From CAYLJV01 sp964510375 (lineage in GTDB: Archaea; Hadarchaeota; Hadarchaeia; Hadarchaeales; JAGGTB01): a stretch of 7,331 nucleotides of DNA. A model generated the notes under the pieces. It made no database searches, was not told the origin of the DNA, and was given only the letters and a program-made list of their open reading frames with translations. A program made the translations under genes and the position numbers. The DNA is taken from the NCBI GenBank assembly GCA_964510375.1, contig CAZEBR010000051.1:1-7331 (forward strand). The letters are read 5' to 3'. Below, piece by piece: positions 6,012-7,331 of the stretch. The first letter of the stretch is position 1. The number at the start of each line of letters is the position of its first letter.

Positions 6012-6242
6012 TCACTCCGACATGACGTGCTCCAGCAGCTTCCGGTGGGGTACCTCGTCCGCCCTGATGTTGAACTGGCCGTCTTCGTCGACCTTGAGAG
6101 AGACCTCTGCGATGAAGAAGTCCTCCGAGACGGTCCCGGAAAGTTCGTCGGATGCGTCGTCGAAGATTTCTTCTTTTTCTCCTCGGACCAAGTAACCGTC
6201 GTCGATGTTCGCTATGTATATTACATCTCCACTAATCCTCAT
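6012..6242 (-). CDS. Small protein of unknown family (76 aa)
   Basis: This is a 76-aa acidic protein starting MRISGDVIYIANIDDGYLV and ending KLLEHVMSE. The start at 6242 is chosen because a full AGGAGG lies nine bases upstream, the strongest ribosome site in the window. The frame also has an ATG at 6266 that would add eight basic residues (MKIRRNRK), but no ribosome site precedes it, and the predicted transcript start falls near 6264. The residue pattern suggests alternating beta strands (VIYIANI, GYLVRG, FFIAEVSLKV, FNIRA) and a short C-terminal helix. It has no cysteine, no membrane segment and no signal peptide. It lies downstream of parB and the palindrome and may be cotranscribed or have its own promoter. 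I recognise no family. A small cytoplasmic regulator or accessory protein of the element is possible but unsupported. Confidence 0.75.
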   Translation of the reverse strand: MRISGDVIYIANIDDGYLVRGEKEEIFDDASDELSGTVSEDFFIAEVSLKVDEDGQFNIRADEVPHRKLLEHVMSE

Positions 6243-6251
6243 CTTTCTATT

Positions 6252-6257
6252 CCTCCT
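6252..6257 (-). promoter_or_regulatory. Strong Shine-Dalgarno deciding the start of the 76-aa gene
   Basis: AGGAGG on the minus strand is nine bases ahead of the ATG at 6242. It lies inside the extended reading frame that begins at 6266. This argues for the shorter protein. Confidence 0.7.
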
Positions 6258-6286
6258 GATTTTCATCTAGTCTCTGGTCGAACCCT

Positions 6287-6293
6287 CTTTTAA
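6287..6293 (-). promoter_or_regulatory. Candidate TATA element for the 76-aa gene
   Basis: TTAAAAG on the minus strand lies about 48 nt ahead of the ATG at 6242. With normal spacing transcription would start near 6264, giving a leader of about 22 nt that contains the AGGAGG site. The parS-like palindrome lies 32-60 nt upstream of this box, so a protein bound there could affect this promoter. Confidence 0.3.
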
Positions 6294-6301
6294 CACTCTC
6301 A

Positions 6302-6319
6302 AGCCGTTTCCATCCGGCT
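6302..6319 (-). repeat. Short inverted repeat (hairpin) after parB
   Basis: AGCCG (6302-6306) and CGGCT (6315-6319) form a perfect 5-bp stem with an 8-base loop. On the minus strand it is followed by TGAGAGTGTTAAAAG, not a T-run, so it is a poor terminator. It could be incidental. Confidence 0.3.
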
Positions 6320-6324
6320 CTAGG

Positions 6325-6348
6325 ATTATTCCATACGTGTGGAACAAT
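6325..6348. repeat. ACGT-centred palindrome next to parB: candidate parS/centromere or operator
   Basis: The 16-bp core TTCCATACGTGTGGAA (6329-6344) is palindromic at seven of eight pairs. Extending it to 24 bp (6325-6348) keeps ten of twelve pairs matched. It begins about 17 bp beyond the parB stop codon, in a non-coding gap. Bacterial parS (TGTTTCACGTGAAACA) is likewise a 16-bp palindrome with CACGT at its centre, and the minus strand here reads CACGT at the same central place; the arms differ. ParB-type proteins bind such sites and slide as CTP clamps. Only one copy is visible, whereas plasmid centromeres are often repeated. An operator for the downstream 76-aa gene is the main alternative. 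Confidence 0.55.
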
Positions 6349-6365
6349 TTCTGCTTTGAGTGCTT

Positions 6366-7331
6366 TTAGCCATAGTATCCTTTCTTTCTCAAGTAGCTGA
6401 TGAAGCCGTGTAGGACCATCTGATTCAATTCGTCTATCCTCTCGTGATCATCCATGGCCTCTATCGCGGCCTCGTACTCCAATCTGCCGAGCTCTATCGA
6501 GACATTCTTCACTCCTGACCCAAACTCTTGTTTCGCGGATTTTTTCCGTTTAGAAGACTCACTATTAATTTCTTCTTCTGCGGCCCTTGTCTGTGCTTTG
6601 CCGATGACTCTCTCGACTTTGTTTCTTCCCTTTTCGGAGGCCTCGTATGCAATTTCGTATGCCTTGGTGGGATTTTCTCTCGCCATTTTCACGAAATCTT
6701 TGTCGCGTGCAAGTTTTTCTGCTACTATGACATCACCAATGCTTAACTTCCCCACTTCATTATCGGTCGAAAATTCATCTCCAATGCCCACAGTGGGCAT
6801 CTCTTCTAAAGCCTTTATTTCCGAATCGGAGCGATTTTCTGGTTTTTTCGTAATCGCCTTGATCCACTCCGGAAGGTCCTGCTCTGCTGGTTCCTTCGTA
6901 AGCTCAACAAACCAGCCAGGCATATTGGCAATTTTGAGATATCTTTGAACTTGAGTCCTACTCATTTTCGTCTTTTTACTTATCCTTTCGACAGTTTCCT
7001 CTTTTCCCGGATCAGCATTCATCTTTTCGCACATCCTCTTCAGCGCTTCGGCCCATTGCCCGTTGGAGAGGTCCAGTCTGTGTTTGTTCTCTGCGATTGA
7101 TGTTGCCATCGCTTCTACATCATCGCCTTCAAGTTCCTCCCTTACTTCACAAGGGAATTTCTCGATTCCAGCTCTGCATCCGGCTAGGAACCTTCTCTTT
7201 CCGACGGTGATCAAGTATTTGTTTTCCTCACCCTTCTTCGGTCTGACCATCAGATTCTGAATGATTCCCTTCTCCTTGATGCTATCTATGATCTGTTCGT
7301 CGAGGTCCGCTTCCTTTCTGACGTTCTCCGG
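6366..7331 (-). CDS. ParB-family DNA-binding partition protein, 5' end missing
   Basis: This shows 321 codons; the gene continues past the right edge. An internal ATG at 7250 is not the start, because the 27 codons before it encode conserved ParB sequence (LDEQIIDSIKEKGIIQNL). By visible residue number: GxRRxxA at 44-50 (GKRRFLA), ENxxR at 81-85 (ENKHR), both part of the ParB CTP-binding pocket, then a helix-turn-helix at about 110-134 (ERISKKTKMSRTQVQRYL). A charged linker follows, and a C-terminal domain at about 277-321 (NVSIELGRLEYEAAIEAM to LRKKGYYG) that probably dimerises. ParB proteins load on a centromere site, spread along DNA and act with a ParA ATPase to separate plasmid or chromosome copies. 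No parA is visible; it may lie beyond the edge. The palindrome just downstream is a natural candidate target. A ParB-like transcription regulator is the alternative. Confidence 0.9.
   Translation of the reverse strand, partial: PENVRKEADLDEQIIDSIKEKGIIQNLMVRPKKGEENKYLITVGKRRFLAGCRAGIEKFPCEVREELEGDDVEAMATSIAENKHRLDLSNGQWAEALKRMCEKMNADPGKEETVERISKKTKMSRTQVQRYLKIANMPGWFVELTKEPAEQDLPEWIKAITKKPENRSDSEIKALEEMPTVGIGDEFSTDNEVGKLSIGDVIVAEKLARDKDFVKMARENPTKAYEIAYEASEKGRNKVERVIGKAQTRAAEEEINSESSKRKKSAKQEFGSGVKNVSIELGRLEYEAAIEAMDDHERIDELNQMVLHGFISYLRKKGYYG

Larger units (their letters stand above)
6247..6447 (-). other. Open frame without start codon across the parB 3' end and spacer
   Basis: In the -1 frame relative to parB, 66 codons are open, the last 39 or so beyond the parB stop. 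No ATG, GTG or TTG occurs in it, so it cannot be an independent gene under ordinary rules. Its stop (TAG, 6249-6247) falls four bases ahead of the 76-aa gene's ATG, as in tightly packed operons. The spacer part reads in a protein-like way (LWLKALKAEIVPHVWNN, then AGWKRLESVKRG). The A-rich run AGAAAGAAAGG in parB near 6380-6390 could permit a -1 slip. It may be chance, a decayed gene, or an alternative parB C-terminus. Confidence 0.25.

Noticed and set aside
6330..6373. 15-codon frame starting at the ATG that overlaps the parB stop
   Set aside because: It starts inside parB's last codons, stops at once within the palindrome, and has no ribosome site at proper distance.
1..7331. CRISPR array, insertion sequence, transposase or integrase
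   Set aside because: No regularly spaced repeats, terminal inverted repeats or DDE/tyrosine-recombinase motifs were seen on either strand.

Overview
The window reads as part of an archaeal mobile or plasmid-like element. All supportable genes lie on the minus strand, so the window runs right to left in transcription order. The archaeal assignment is an inference. It rests on TATA-like boxes about 33-42 nt ahead of start codons with no bacterial -35/-10 pairs, on GGTGAT/AGGAGG ribosome binding sites, on T-rich termination tracts, and on an archaeal-style VapB/PIN_2 toxin-antitoxin pair. I cannot name a genus. No rRNA, tRNA, CRISPR array or insertion sequence is visible.

Right part (7331-6012): a ParB-family protein is cut off at its 5' end by the window edge and has intact GxRRxxA and ENxxR CTP-binding motifs. 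Just after its stop codon is a nearly perfect palindrome centred on ACGT (6325-6348), resembling a parS/centromere or operator site. Next comes a 76-aa protein of unknown family with a textbook Shine-Dalgarno.

Middle (5919-4088): a secreted, membrane-anchored TlpA-like thioredoxin (CPHC) carries a divergent InlB B-repeat-like domain and a C-terminal anchor. A T-rich terminator separates it from a VapB-like antitoxin and PIN_2-type toxin that overlap by 4 nt.

Left part (3977-1): a compact operon. Its first gene is an 856-aa fusion of a PrgI/VirB3-like membrane domain, a carboxypeptidase-regulatory-like beta-sandwich and a VirB4 ATPase. Five nucleotides later comes a 414-aa protein with two membrane segments and a strongly acidic tail. 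This overlaps by ATGA the start of a third membrane protein that runs off the left edge.

Together the genes suggest a conjugation (type IV secretion-like) module on the left and maintenance functions on the right: partition protein, candidate centromere and toxin-antitoxin. Between them lies an extracytoplasmic redox protein that might serve disulfide-containing surface parts. The most unusual items are the three-part VirB4 fusion and the parS-like palindrome beside parB.
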